Of a stretch of DNA of 64,000 nucleotides, positions 25,273 through 34,338 are shown piece after piece (the first letter of the stretch is position 1; every line of letters begins with the position of its first letter). The translations under genes and the position numbers were made by a program. The stretch comes from RGIG3178 sp942492795. GTDB taxonomy: Bacteria; Bacillota; Clostridia; Christensenellales; QAND01. The notes beneath the pieces were generated by a model that was given only the letters and a program-made list of their open reading frames with translations, was not told the origin of the DNA and did not search any database. The stretch is from the NCBI GenBank assembly GCA_942492795.1, contig OW818639.1, positions 1,674,001-1,738,000 of the forward strand. Reading direction: 5' to 3'.

Positions 25273-26655
25273 ATGCTTGCAGGTGCTTTTATCGTGCCGC
25301 ATCCGCCACTGGCGATAGCGCAAGTAGGGCGGGGACAGGAAAAAGAAATTCAAAAGACCATCGATGCGTTGCTGGATGTTGCGAAGCGGATCGCGGATTT
25401 GAAGCCGGATACCATCGTTCTGACGACGCCCCATTCCGTACTGTATGCGGATTATTTTCATATTTCGCCAGGATCGGGCGCGAAAGGGGATTTCAGGACT
25501 TTCGGCGCCGGTGATGCCGGAATGAAAGTGGACTATGACACGGAGTTCGTCGAAAGTATATCCCAAATCGCCGGAGCGCGGGATATTCCCGCCGGAACGC
25601 AGGGCGAGCGGGACAAGACGCTGGATCATGGAACGCTGGTGCCGCTGATGTTTGTCAACCGCTTTTATACGGCGTACAAGCTCGTCCGTATCGGGCTTTC
25701 AGGCCTTTCGCTGCTCACACACTACCAATTTGGAAAATGCATCCAGGAAGCTGCTCTTCGTAGCGACAAACGTATGGTGCTGATTGCAAGCGGCGATCTG
25801 TCGCATAAGCTCAAATCGGACGGCCCCTATGGTTTTGCGCCGGAAGGCCCGGAATTCGACCGCAACGTTACCGAGGCGATGGCAAACGGAGATTTCCTGC
25901 GGTTTCTTGACTTTGAAGAGGAAATCTCTGAAGCGGCAGCAGAATGCGGCTTGCGTTCCTTTGTCATCATGGTGGGAGCGCTGGACGGCCTTATGGTCAA
26001 ACCGGAGCTTTTAAGCTACGAAGGACCTTATGGCGTAGGATATGCCGTTGCATCTTTTTCCATAGAGGGTACGGATGAAAACAGACATTTCGATATCCTG
26101 TTTGAACAACAGGAAAAAGAACGGCTCGATGAGCGCAGGGCAAGCGAAGACGCGTATGTGCGCTTGGCCAGGCAGACGGTTGAACACTATGTCAGGACGG
26201 GCACGCACATAAAAAGACCGGAAGGACTTCCTGATTCGATGACGGCACAGCGGGCAGGCGTGTTCGTATCGCTTAAAAAGGAAGGGAAACTCCGGGGCTG
26301 CATCGGGACCATCTCTGCGGTGACACAAAGCATCGCGGATGAAATCATCAAAATGGCCGTGAGCGCCGCTGTGGAAGATCCGCGCTTTGCCGCCGTGCGT
26401 AAAGAGGAATTGCCCAAACTGGTGTATAGCGTTGACGTTTTGATGATGCCGGAGCCCATCTTATCCATCGATGAGCTCGATGTGAAACAATACGGTGTCA
26501 TCGTCCGTTCCCGCGGCAAGCTGGGGCTTCTGCTGCCGAATCTTCAAGGCGTAGACACACCGCAGCAGCAGGTCGAGGTCGCGCTGCAAAAAGGAAATAT
26601 ATCCCCAAACGACACATACTCGATGGAGCGCTTTAAGGTGGTTAGACACACATGA
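25273..26655 (+). CDS. AmmeMemoRadiSam system: MEMO1-like (LigB fold) - AMMECR1 fusion
   Basis: 460 residues. The first 270 resemble the class III extradiol dioxygenase/MEMO1 fold: AFIVPHPPLAIAQVG at the start, TTPHS, LDHGTLVPLMF and ASGDLSHKL, which supply possible metal-binding His and Asp residues. The last 180 are an AMMECR1 domain with the conserved LRGCIG hexapeptide (KLRGCIGTI) and LPNLQGV. In many bacteria and archaea these two parts are separate genes; here they are fused, with a radical SAM partner coupled downstream. The chemistry of the system was not known to me with confidence. Confidence 0.92.
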   Translation: MLAGAFIVPHPPLAIAQVGRGQEKEIQKTIDALLDVAKRIADLKPDTIVLTTPHSVLYADYFHISPGSGAKGDFRTFGAGDAGMKVDYDTEFVESISQIAGARDIPAGTQGERDKTLDHGTLVPLMFVNRFYTAYKLVRIGLSGLSLLTHYQFGKCIQEAALRSDKRMVLIASGDLSHKLKSDGPYGFAPEGPEFDRNVTEAMANGDFLRFLDFEEEISEAAAECGLRSFVIMVGALDGLMVKPELLSYEGPYGVGYAVASFSIEGTDENRHFDILFEQQEKERLDERRASEDAYVRLARQTVEHYVRTGTHIKRPEGLPDSMTAQRAGVFVSLKKEGKLRGCIGTISAVTQSIADEIIKMAVSAAVEDPRFAAVRKEELPKLVYSVDVLMMPEPILSIDELDVKQYGVIVRSRGKLGLLLPNLQGVDTPQQQVEVALQKGNISPNDTYSMERFKVVRHT

Positions 26656-27482
26656 GCAAACTGGGATGCACTATCTGCCCGCATCATTGCATGCTGGATG
26701 AAAATGAGATCGGGTTTTGCAACGCCAGGAGCAATATCGGCGGTGCCATTACTGCGATCAACTATGGAAAGATTACAGCCATTGCGCTGGATCCGATCGA
26801 AAAGAAACCGCTGTATCGGTTTTATCCTAAAAGCACCATCCTTTCGGTGGGAAGCTTCGGATGCAACCTGCGCTGCCCGTTTTGCCAGAATTTCGAGATT
26901 TCCATGGCGGACAGTCAAAGCACCGTTGTACGGGAGATGACGCCGGAGGAGCTCGCAGATCTTGCCGTAACCAAGAAGAGCCAGGGCAATATCGGCGTTG
27001 CCTATACCTATAACGAACCGCTGATAGGCTATGAATTCGTGCGCGACTGTTCGCAGGCGGTACATCGGCGCGGTCTTAAAAACGTGCTGGTCACCAACGG
27101 CTATATCTGTGAAGAACCGTTCAAACAGCTTCTGCCCGATATCGATGCGCTGAACATCGATTTAAAGGCGTTTTCGGAAGAATTCTACAAACGCATCTCC
27201 GGCGACCTTCAAACGGTCAAGCGATCCATCGAATTGGCAGCGAAGCGATGCCATGTGGAAGTGACGACGCTAGTCATCCCGGGCGAAAACGACGACGAAG
27301 AGGATATCCGAAGCCTCAGCCGTTGGTTGGCATCTGTACGCTTTGATATTCCGCTGCATCTGACACGATTTTTCCCGCGCTATAAGATGACGGACAAGAA
27401 CATGACGCAGATTGCTTCGATTCAAAGACTGGCCGAAATCGCGAGAGAATCGCTTCGTTATGTCTTCATCGGAAACTGTTAA
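26652..27482 (+). CDS. AmmeMemoRadiSam system radical SAM enzyme
   Basis: 276 residues, start overlapping the previous stop (ATGA). The N-terminus has a separate cysteine set (CTICPHHC, then CNARS) as in the pyruvate-formate-lyase-activating-enzyme-like group, followed by the radical SAM motif CNLRCPFC near residues 74-81, then TYNEP and VTNGYI. This is the third component of the conserved AmmeMemoRadiSam set, coupled to the MEMO/AMMECR1 fusion. The substrate is probably modified by the fusion protein or held by it (inference). Confidence 0.92.
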   Translation: MSKLGCTICPHHCMLDENEIGFCNARSNIGGAITAINYGKITAIALDPIEKKPLYRFYPKSTILSVGSFGCNLRCPFCQNFEISMADSQSTVVREMTPEELADLAVTKKSQGNIGVAYTYNEPLIGYEFVRDCSQAVHRRGLKNVLVTNGYICEEPFKQLLPDIDALNIDLKAFSEEFYKRISGDLQTVKRSIELAAKRCHVEVTTLVIPGENDDEEDIRSLSRWLASVRFDIPLHLTRFFPRYKMTDKNMTQIASIQRLAEIARESLRYVFIGNC

Positions 27483-27526
27483 GGGCAGGTATATCCCAAA
27501 GATCAATCATGGAAACGGGTGGAGCT

Positions 27527-28585
27527 ATGAATCTGTGTGTGCAAATGGAAAATATCAGGCTCAATGACGCCAAAGACGCGATCATCATCCTCGATCAAAC
27601 ACGCCTTCCCAACTACGTCGAATATGTGACGCTACGTTCAGCCCAGGAGATGTTCGATGCCATTCGCACGCTGAAGGTGCGCGGCGCACCTGCCATCGGC
27701 ATCTGTGCAGGGTATGCGATGTACTGCTTGGCACAGCAGATCAAGGCGGATTCGTACGACACTTTTGCCCGTGAATTCAAAAACCAATTGCAATATCTCA
27801 ATGCGTCCCGCCCGACGGCAGTGAATCTGAGCTGGGCGCTTGAGCGGATGGAGAAGGTCGTTGAAAAAAACAAAGAGATGGATATTGCGGAAATCATCCG
27901 ACTGCTTGGAGACGAATGCCGGGCGATACACGAAGAAGACATCGCGATGTGCAGCGCCATCTCGGAATACGGACTTTCCCTGTTAAAGGATGGTGACGGC
28001 GTTCTGACGCACTGCAACGCTGGGCCTTTGGCCACCTCCCGCTACGGCACTGCGCTTGGACCGCTGCTTTTGGCACACGAACGCGGCATGAAACTCAGGG
28101 TCTTTGCCGATGAAACCCGGCCTCTGTTGCAGGGCGCGCGACTGACAGCATTTGAGCTGCATCAGGCAGGGATCGATGTGACGCTCATCTGTGACAACAT
28201 GGCGAGCATCGTGATGCAAAACGGATGGGTGCAGGCCTGCTTTGTGGGATGCGACCGGGTCGCCGCAAACGGGGATGTGGCGAATAAAATCGGTACAAGC
28301 GGCGTTGCTATTCTGGCCAAACACTACGGTATTCCGTTCTACGTGCTCGGGCCCACTTCCACCATCGATATGCGCTGTAAAACGGGCAAACAAATACAGA
28401 TCGAACAACGTGACCCGCAGGAGATCAAGCAACTGTTCTTCAAAGAACCGGTGGCACCAGAGGGCGTGAAATGTTATAATCCGGCGTTTGATGTGACGGA
28501 TCATACGCTTATCGCCGGCATTGTGACGGAAAAGGGCATTTGCCGCCCGCCTTATGAGGAAAGTCTAAAAGCGCTGTTCGACTGA
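27527..28585 (+). CDS. mtnA: S-methyl-5-thioribose-1-phosphate isomerase
   Basis: 352 residues. ATG 27527 follows GGGTGGAG; the in-frame ATG at 27509 has no ribosome site. Family marks: KVRGAPAIG near residue 53, THCNAGPLATSRYGTALG with the catalytic Cys, DETRPLLQGARLTAFEL, and CDRVAANGDVANKIGT with the catalytic Asp. It converts methylthioribose-1-phosphate to the ribulose form in methionine salvage; relatives in Clostridia also act on 5-deoxyribose-1-phosphate. No other salvage gene lies nearby, but the gene sits 44 bases after a SAM-consuming radical enzyme gene, and methyl- or deoxy-ribose disposal fits that context. Confidence 0.93.
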   Translation: MNLCVQMENIRLNDAKDAIIILDQTRLPNYVEYVTLRSAQEMFDAIRTLKVRGAPAIGICAGYAMYCLAQQIKADSYDTFAREFKNQLQYLNASRPTAVNLSWALERMEKVVEKNKEMDIAEIIRLLGDECRAIHEEDIAMCSAISEYGLSLLKDGDGVLTHCNAGPLATSRYGTALGPLLLAHERGMKLRVFADETRPLLQGARLTAFELHQAGIDVTLICDNMASIVMQNGWVQACFVGCDRVAANGDVANKIGTSGVAILAKHYGIPFYVLGPTSTIDMRCKTGKQIQIEQRDPQEIKQLFFKEPVAPEGVKCYNPAFDVTDHTLIAGIVTEKGICRPPYEESLKALFD

Positions 28586-28753
28586 ACCGTTTTGTGTCGC
28601 CCCGCTTCCAGCCTTAACGGGCAGGAATCTTAGCATGCATGGCATGTGGACACATCCGGACGGACCGCATTTTGAATGCACAAACACTCTGTTCGGGGAA
28701 TTTTATTGGGAACGGTCCCCGAAGCACCGCAGTGCAAAATGTACACGCTCCTA

Positions 28754-28783
28754 TTGACAAGCAGGAATATATTTTCATATACT
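28754..28783 (+). promoter_or_regulatory. Promoter of the second marR-exporter operon
   Basis: TTGACA at 28754-28759 and TATACT at 28778-28783, 18 bases apart. Confidence 0.6.
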
Positions 28784-28809
28784 TAACCGACTAAATATTA
28801 ATCGGCTAA
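28783..28809. promoter_or_regulatory. Inverted repeat, candidate MarR operator
   Basis: TTAACCGA (28783-28790) and TCGGCTAA (28802-28809) form a 7-of-8 inverted repeat with an AT-rich middle, overlapping the -10 edge and 15 bases before the marR start. The same placement relative to the promoter is seen at the first MarR operon, though the sequences differ. Confidence 0.5.
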
Positions 28810-28823
28810 TTAAAGGTGGGCGC

Positions 28824-29258
28824 ATGGTGAACGAAGATATTGCATTGATTGAAAGCAGCTTTCGGAAGCTTAACCGTGTGTACAGGCGCAGGATGCGTGA
28901 AATCATGCTTGCGCACGGAATCTATTTCGGGCAGCCTCAAATCCTTTTCGCGCTTCTTGGTTCTGGAGGAAGCACACAGAAAGAAATCTCGGAACAGCTT
29001 TCCGTGAGCCAGGCTACTGTGGCCGTATCCATCAGACGCTTATTGAAAGGCGGCTTTATTACCAAAGCAACCGATAAAAAGGATCTTCGACGAAACCGCA
29101 TAGAGCTTACGGAAAAAGGGCAGGAGGCTGCCGTCGCGTGCAGGAACGAGAGTGACTCGTTGTTTACGAATATGTGCGCGGGATTTGATACAAACGAAAT
29201 CAAAAGAATGGCCGAGTACTTTTCGCGGTTGAGCGAAAACCTCAGCGTAAAACAATGA
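28824..29258 (+). CDS. MarR family transcriptional regulator (exporter operon 2)
   Basis: 144 residues with ribosome site AAAGGTGGG. MarR winged helix: GGSTQKEISEQLSVSQATVA as the helix-turn-helix and a wing with DKKDLRRNRIELTEKG carrying the DxRxxxI/V pattern. It leads two ABC exporter genes, and a dyad overlapping its own promoter suggests autoregulation. It is only distantly like the MarR at 7.8 kb, so the two pumps probably answer different signals. Confidence 0.9.
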   Translation: MVNEDIALIESSFRKLNRVYRRRMREIMLAHGIYFGQPQILFALLGSGGSTQKEISEQLSVSQATVAVSIRRLLKGGFITKATDKKDLRRNRIELTEKGQEAAVACRNESDSLFTNMCAGFDTNEIKRMAEYFSRLSENLSVKQ

Positions 29259-29288
29259 CACGGACAATATGACGCATGGAGTGTGTAT

Positions 29289-31013
29289 ATGAAACGGTTT
29301 CTCATCTATTTTAAAAAATATCGGCGAGCCGCCATCACCGGACCGGTGCTCGTCATCATAGACGTTTTTGCGGAGATCGTCCAACCGGCGCTGATGTCGA
29401 AAATCGTCGATTATGGCATCGTCGGCAGGAATGTCGGGTATATCGTGCAAGTTGGCATGGTGATGACGGCATTGGCACTGATCGCGTTGGTGACAAATTT
29501 CGGCAGCGTCTATTTTTCGTCTAAAGCAAGCCAGGGAATGGGTGCCGAACTGCGAAAAGCCGTGTTCGCCAAAGTGCAGACGTTTTCCTTTGCCAACATT
29601 GACAAGTTTGGTTCCGCTTCGCTGATAACAAGGCTTACCAACGATATCAATACCCTGCAACAAACCGCGATGATGATCATGCGCATGCTGATAAGAGCGC
29701 CGCTGACACTCATCATGGCATTGGGATTGTCTTTTGCGATCAATGCGCGGGTCGCCCTGGTTCTTCTTCTGGCATTGCCGGTTTTGAGCGTTGCCATCGT
29801 GTTGATCATCAGCCGGGGCCTTCCGCTGTTTTCCAAAATGCAGGATAAGCTCGATAAGCTCAACGAGAACATTCAGGAGAATCTGACCAACGTCAGAGTC
29901 ATCAAATCGTTTGTGACACAGAATACGGAACGGAAAAAGTTTCTTGCCTCCAACGAGGATTTGATGAACGCCACCATCCGTGCGATGAATGTGACCATCA
30001 TGACGATGCCCGTCACGATGCTGCTGATGAACATGACGACCATCCTGGTCATTTGGTTTGGCGGGAATCTGGTCGGGCAAGGCAAGCTGATGACAGGACA
30101 GCTTATTTCATTCATAAGCTACGTGACGCAGATATTGATGTCGCTGACAGCGCTTTCACAGGCGTTCATGATGTTCTCCCGCTCCCGCGCCTCAAGCCGG
30201 CGCGTCATTGAAGTGCTCGACTCGCCAGTGGACATCCTCGACGGCTCCGCGGAGAGCTTGTCGGTCACCCGCGGGCAAGTGGAATTTCAGGATGTCAGCT
30301 TTTCCTACAATAAGCACGCGAGTGAGAAAGTCATTCAAAACGTCAGCTTTACGGCGAACGCCGGAGAAGTTGTCGCCATTGTCGGGTCTACGGGATCGGG
30401 GAAAACAACGCTCATATCGTTGATCTCCCGCCTGTATGATACCGATTCGGGGCAGATTATGGTGGACGGCAACGATGTGAAAGAGTATAGCCTGCTCAAA
30501 CTCAGGCAGGGTATAGGGATGGTCATGCAGCGCAGCATGCTCTTTTCGGGTACCATTCGGGAGAATATTGCCTGGGGAAAGCAAGACGCGTCGATGGAAG
30601 AAATTTTGATTGCGGCAAAGGCTGCACAAGCGCACGACTTCATCATGGAAATGCCGCAGGGATATGAAACCGAGTTGGGACAGGGCGGTGTTACCCTCTC
30701 CGGCGGTCAAAAGCAGCGTATGTGTATTGCCCGCGCAATGATCAAAAGACCGAAGATTCTGATACTGGATGACAGCACCAGCGCCGTCGACTCGGCTACC
30801 GAATTGAGAATTCGCGAGGCGTTCGATACGATTCTCAAAGATACGACCACGTTTATCATCGCACAGCGCATCAGTTCGGTACGATACGCGGACAAGATAA
30901 TCGTTATGGACAATGGCCGGATATCCGGCATCGGTACCCATAAAGAATTGATGGCGCAAAACGCCATTTACAAAGAGATATATGATTCGCAGCAGGAAGA
31001 GGTGAAAAACTGA
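29289..31013 (+). CDS. ABC exporter half-transporter with degenerate ATPase site (operon 2, subunit A)
   Basis: 574 residues. ATG 29289 is preferred over GTG 29283 because GGAG ends at 29281. Six membrane helices, then Walker A GSTGSGKTT, signature LSGGQ and Walker B ILDDSTS with Asp in place of the catalytic Glu. This matches subunit A of the first exporter operon in domain order and in the altered residue. It forms a heterodimer with the product of the next gene, whose ATG shares one base with its stop codon (TGATG). Confidence 0.9.
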   Translation: MKRFLIYFKKYRRAAITGPVLVIIDVFAEIVQPALMSKIVDYGIVGRNVGYIVQVGMVMTALALIALVTNFGSVYFSSKASQGMGAELRKAVFAKVQTFSFANIDKFGSASLITRLTNDINTLQQTAMMIMRMLIRAPLTLIMALGLSFAINARVALVLLLALPVLSVAIVLIISRGLPLFSKMQDKLDKLNENIQENLTNVRVIKSFVTQNTERKKFLASNEDLMNATIRAMNVTIMTMPVTMLLMNMTTILVIWFGGNLVGQGKLMTGQLISFISYVTQILMSLTALSQAFMMFSRSRASSRRVIEVLDSPVDILDGSAESLSVTRGQVEFQDVSFSYNKHASEKVIQNVSFTANAGEVVAIVGSTGSGKTTLISLISRLYDTDSGQIMVDGNDVKEYSLLKLRQGIGMVMQRSMLFSGTIRENIAWGKQDASMEEILIAAKAAQAHDFIMEMPQGYETELGQGGVTLSGGQKQRMCIARAMIKRPKILILDDSTSAVDSATELRIREAFDTILKDTTTFIIAQRISSVRYADKIIVMDNGRISGIGTHKELMAQNAIYKEIYDSQQEEVKN

Positions 31014-32833
31014 TGGCACAACAAACCAACAGAGATCCTGTCGTCATGCCAATGCGGGGTGGCGGACGGTTTGGGGGCATCCGGTCTTTCGCCAAGCCAA
31101 AGAACATAAAGGGGACGGCAAGAAGGCTGTGGGACTACCTGAAGAGGAGCAAGGTCACCTTGTTGGTGGTTTTCCTGCTTGTTGTTATCCGCACAGCGGC
31201 ATCGCTTACGGGCAGTTATTTCATCCGTCCGCTGATCAACAACTACATTATCCCGAAAAATTTTGCGGGGCTTTCGCAGATGCTCCTCATTTTGGCGTGC
31301 ATCTATATAACGGGCGTGACTTCGACATACCTGATGAATAAAACGATGATCGCCGTTTCGCAAAGAACCGTGCGGTCCATGCGCGAGGACCTGTTCCAAA
31401 AAATCCAATCGCTGCCTTTGCGCTTTTTCGATACCCATGTGCACGGCGAGGTTATGAGCCGGTTCACCAACGATATGGACAGTGTCTCCACCTCGTTGAA
31501 CAACGCGATAACGCAGCTGTTTTCAAGCGCGATAACCGTCGTAGGCACTTTTTCTCTTATGATTTTCATCAGCCCCGTCTTAACGTTGGTGACGCTTGTC
31601 ATCATGCCGCTGATGCTTTCGGTTGCGAGATGGGTCATCAAGCGGAGCCGGAACTATTTCAGCGCCCAGCAACGGAGCCTCGGGGCCATGAACGGCTACA
31701 TCGAGGAGATGATGGAGGGGCAGCGCGAAGTTAAGGTGTTCTGCCGTGAGGGCGATGTGCATGCACGTTTTGAGAACCTCGTCGAGCAGCACCGAGCGAA
31801 CGCGACCAGAGCACAGCTGTTTTCCGGCATGATGATGCCGCTGATGGCGAATATCAACACCGTCAACTATGCGTTTACTTCCGCAATCGGCGGCGTACTG
31901 GCGGTATCGGGAGTATTGGATATCGGCGGGCTGGGTGCATTTCTTCAATATACAAGGCAAATATCCCATCCGGTCAACGAGATTTCCAACCAGATCAACA
32001 CCATCCAAAGCGCTTTGGCCGGTGCGGAGCGCATGTTTGAAATCATGGACGAGGTTCCGGAATCCGCAGATGCACCGGACGCTGTGGAGCTTAAAGATGT
32101 CAAAGGCGACGTCCGCTTTGAAAACGTGACGTTCAGCTATATCCCGGGCAAAACGGTGTTGAAGAACATCTCGCTGTATGCGAAACCCGGACAGAAAATC
32201 GCGTTTGTCGGTTCGACCGGAGCGGGCAAGACGACGGTGACAAACCTCATAACCCGCTTCTACGATATAGACCAGGGACGGATTACCATCGACGGCATCG
32301 ACATTAAACACATTCAAAAGGACAGTTTGCGCAAATCATTGGGCATGGTGCTGCAGGATACGCATTTGTTCGACGGCACGGTACTGGATAACATCCGCTA
32401 CGGCAGGCCGGATGCGACCGACGAGGAGTGCATCGAAGCGGCAAAAATAGCCAGCGCCGACACATTTATCCGGCAACTGCCCGAAGGATATCAAACAGTT
32501 CTGACCGATGACGGGGCGAATTTGAGTCAGGGGCAGCGGCAGCTTTTAAGCATTGCGCGGGCGGCTGCAGCCGATCCTCCGATATTGATCCTCGATGAAG
32601 CGACAAGTTCCATCGATACCCGCACCGAGCGGCTGATCGAACGCGGCATGGATAAGATCATGGAGGGAAGGACGACGTTTGTCATCGCACACCGGCTTTC
32701 CACCGTTCGCAATGCCAACGCGATCATGGTCATTGAGAACGGGGAAATCATCGAGCGCGGCGACCACGATGATCTTCTCAGGCAGAAAGGCCGCTACTAC
32801 CAACTGTATACCGGGCAGTTCGAGCTGGATTAG
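31013..32833 (+). CDS. ABC exporter half-transporter with canonical Walker B (operon 2, subunit B)
   Basis: 606 residues. The N-terminus (AKPKNIKGTARRLWDYL) parallels that of the first operon's subunit B (SKAKDFKGTLNRLVQYL), without the long Gly/Pro tail. Walker A GSTGAGKTT, Walker B ILDEATS, signature LSQGQ instead of SGGQ. The heterodimer therefore has one active and one degenerate ATP site. No adaptor genes accompany this operon, unlike the first. Confidence 0.9.
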   Translation: MAQQTNRDPVVMPMRGGGRFGGIRSFAKPKNIKGTARRLWDYLKRSKVTLLVVFLLVVIRTAASLTGSYFIRPLINNYIIPKNFAGLSQMLLILACIYITGVTSTYLMNKTMIAVSQRTVRSMREDLFQKIQSLPLRFFDTHVHGEVMSRFTNDMDSVSTSLNNAITQLFSSAITVVGTFSLMIFISPVLTLVTLVIMPLMLSVARWVIKRSRNYFSAQQRSLGAMNGYIEEMMEGQREVKVFCREGDVHARFENLVEQHRANATRAQLFSGMMMPLMANINTVNYAFTSAIGGVLAVSGVLDIGGLGAFLQYTRQISHPVNEISNQINTIQSALAGAERMFEIMDEVPESADAPDAVELKDVKGDVRFENVTFSYIPGKTVLKNISLYAKPGQKIAFVGSTGAGKTTVTNLITRFYDIDQGRITIDGIDIKHIQKDSLRKSLGMVLQDTHLFDGTVLDNIRYGRPDATDEECIEAAKIASADTFIRQLPEGYQTVLTDDGANLSQGQRQLLSIARAAAADPPILILDEATSSIDTRTERLIERGMDKIMEGRTTFVIAHRLSTVRNANAIMVIENGEIIERGDHDDLLRQKGRYYQLYTGQFELD

Positions 32834-32883
32834 AAGGCCGCAATACAAGGCGAGATCAAGACACATTGTCTCTGTTGACAACG

Positions 32884-32918
32884 CAAGAGAGCCCTGCATG
32901 GCAAGGCTCTCTTGTTTG
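32884..32918. terminator. Bidirectional terminator between exporter operon 2 and the SGNH hydrolase gene
   Basis: Stem CAAGAGAGCC / GGCTCTCTTG with an 11-base loop, followed by T-rich sequence; converging genes end on both sides. Confidence 0.75.
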
Positions 32919-32920
32919 GT

Positions 32921-33628
32921 TCAGATTGAAAACAAAATGGTCTCGTACTTCTTCCACTGCGATATGAAGACTTCATAGATCAGCTGATAACCAAATTCGT
33001 TGGGGTGGATGCCGTCTTCGCAAACCCACTCCCGATACGGCCTGTTGGCGAGGAAATATTCCCTGACGGGAAGACAGGGGATGCTTTGCTCCAGCGCGAT
33101 CTGCATGTTTATCAGGCTGTAGTACTCCTGCCAGCGATAGATTTGCTGCACGTCGCCGAGAAAAGCCAGAATGTTTTCACCGTTGAGACCAACACTTGTG
33201 ATGCCCCGAAAGAAGCTGTTGGCATTGAGCGGCGGAAGCGTCGTCATCACGGGATACCCGCCCGCGTTTTTGATTATCCCGATCATTTTCAACAGGGTAT
33301 CCCTGTATTGATCGGGAGGTACATGGCAGACATGTTGCGCAGACGGTTCCTGTGCAATCTTCCGCCAGTCGAAGTCACAGTCGTTGCCGCCAAATTCCAA
33401 CAGCACCACATGGTTTTTGAGTTTAGCGGCATCGGATTCCAGCATGTTCTGGTATCCCGTTAGTACGGTATTGCCCATGCGGGCATGGTTCACAACCGGC
33501 AGCCCGATTGCCGACGCCGCCATGTCGACCGGCGGGCGGGATGTAAGGACGTGCCGTTTGCGCGTACCGTCGTATTGAACGCCGCGAAACAACGAATCGC
33601 CCCAAATCTGGATTCCCTCAACGATCAA
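32921..33628 (-). CDS. SGNH/GDSL-family hydrolase
   Basis: 235 residues with a TTG start; AGGTGAGG lies just upstream. SGNH blocks are all present: IWGDSL near residues 8-13 with the nucleophile Ser, ARMGN (block II Gly), EFGGND (block III Asn), and DGIHPNEFG with the catalytic Asp and His. No signal peptide, so probably cytoplasmic. Members are esterases or lipases, many acting on acetylated sugars or lipids. A possible link to surface glycan or lipid turnover is only a guess. Confidence 0.88.
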   Translation of the reverse strand: MIVEGIQIWGDSLFRGVQYDGTRKRHVLTSRPPVDMAASAIGLPVVNHARMGNTVLTGYQNMLESDAAKLKNHVVLLEFGGNDCDFDWRKIAQEPSAQHVCHVPPDQYRDTLLKMIGIIKNAGGYPVMTTLPPLNANSFFRGITSVGLNGENILAFLGDVQQIYRWQEYYSLINMQIALEQSIPCLPVREYFLANRPYREWVCEDGIHPNEFGYQLIYEVFISQWKKYETILFSI

Positions 33629-33763
33629 TTGACCTCACCTCTTAATAATTGTTAATACCATGATATAAGATAATCAAAATCCTGTCAAGAAATATAGATA
33701 TATAAATAGACAATATTAAATATATATGATAGGCTACAGATATTAAAATGCCGGAGGGAAAGC

Positions 33764-34282
33764 ATGAAGCAGCGTACGGAGGAAATAGCGGCGAATCTAT
33801 CCAGTTACCATACCGTAACATATGACGAACTGCCGGATATCGAACTGTATCTGGATCAGGTGGTAGGCTATGTCCAAAGACAAATGGCGTTGTTTCAGCG
33901 CTCCCAGACGGAGAACCTTGTGACGCCCGCCATTTTGAGCAACAGTGTCAAATCGGGATTGATCCCAAGACCAAACAAGAAAAAATATGTAAAGCGGCAT
34001 CTGGCTGCTTCTGTCATGGCATGCACATTGAAGCAGGTTTTCCCGGTTCAGCAGGTCGAACAACTGTTGAATCTGTTCGAAGGCGAGGACGAAAAGAAAT
34101 TTGAAGCCTTTGGACGCTTGCAGGACGAATCACTGGCTTGTGTTGCAAAGAGCATCAGCTATACAGGCGAAGACGCTCAACAGATGTTTGACCAAATCAT
34201 GCGATTGGCCTTGCGTGCCAACGCGAACCGGCTTGCTGCGCGTATGCTGCTGAAGCAGCTGGAACATGTGCCGAAAGGATAA
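33764..34282 (+). CDS. DUF1836 domain protein
   Basis: 172 residues, GGAGGG before the ATG. The layout fits DUF1836: LPDIELYLDQVVGYV near residues 25-39, a middle NSVKSGLIPRPNKKKYVKRHL block typical of the family, then a helical C-terminal part. The middle looks like a winged helix-turn-helix of MerR-like shape, so DNA binding is possible; no target is known. It is divergent from the SGNH gene across an AT-rich 135-base gap. Confidence 0.8.
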   Translation: MKQRTEEIAANLSSYHTVTYDELPDIELYLDQVVGYVQRQMALFQRSQTENLVTPAILSNSVKSGLIPRPNKKKYVKRHLAASVMACTLKQVFPVQQVEQLLNLFEGEDEKKFEAFGRLQDESLACVAKSISYTGEDAQQMFDQIMRLALRANANRLAARMLLKQLEHVPKG

Positions 34283-34296
34283 AATCCCGGATAATA

Positions 34297-34336
34297 GAGA
34301 AGGGGATCGCACCATTTGTGCGGTCCCCTCTTTTGT
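34297..34336. terminator. Bidirectional terminator between DUF1836 gene and metY
   Basis: AGGGGATCGCAC pairs with GTGCGGTCCCCT (one G-U) around a short loop, T-rich on the plus strand; converging genes flank it. Confidence 0.8.
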
Positions 34337-34338
34337 GT

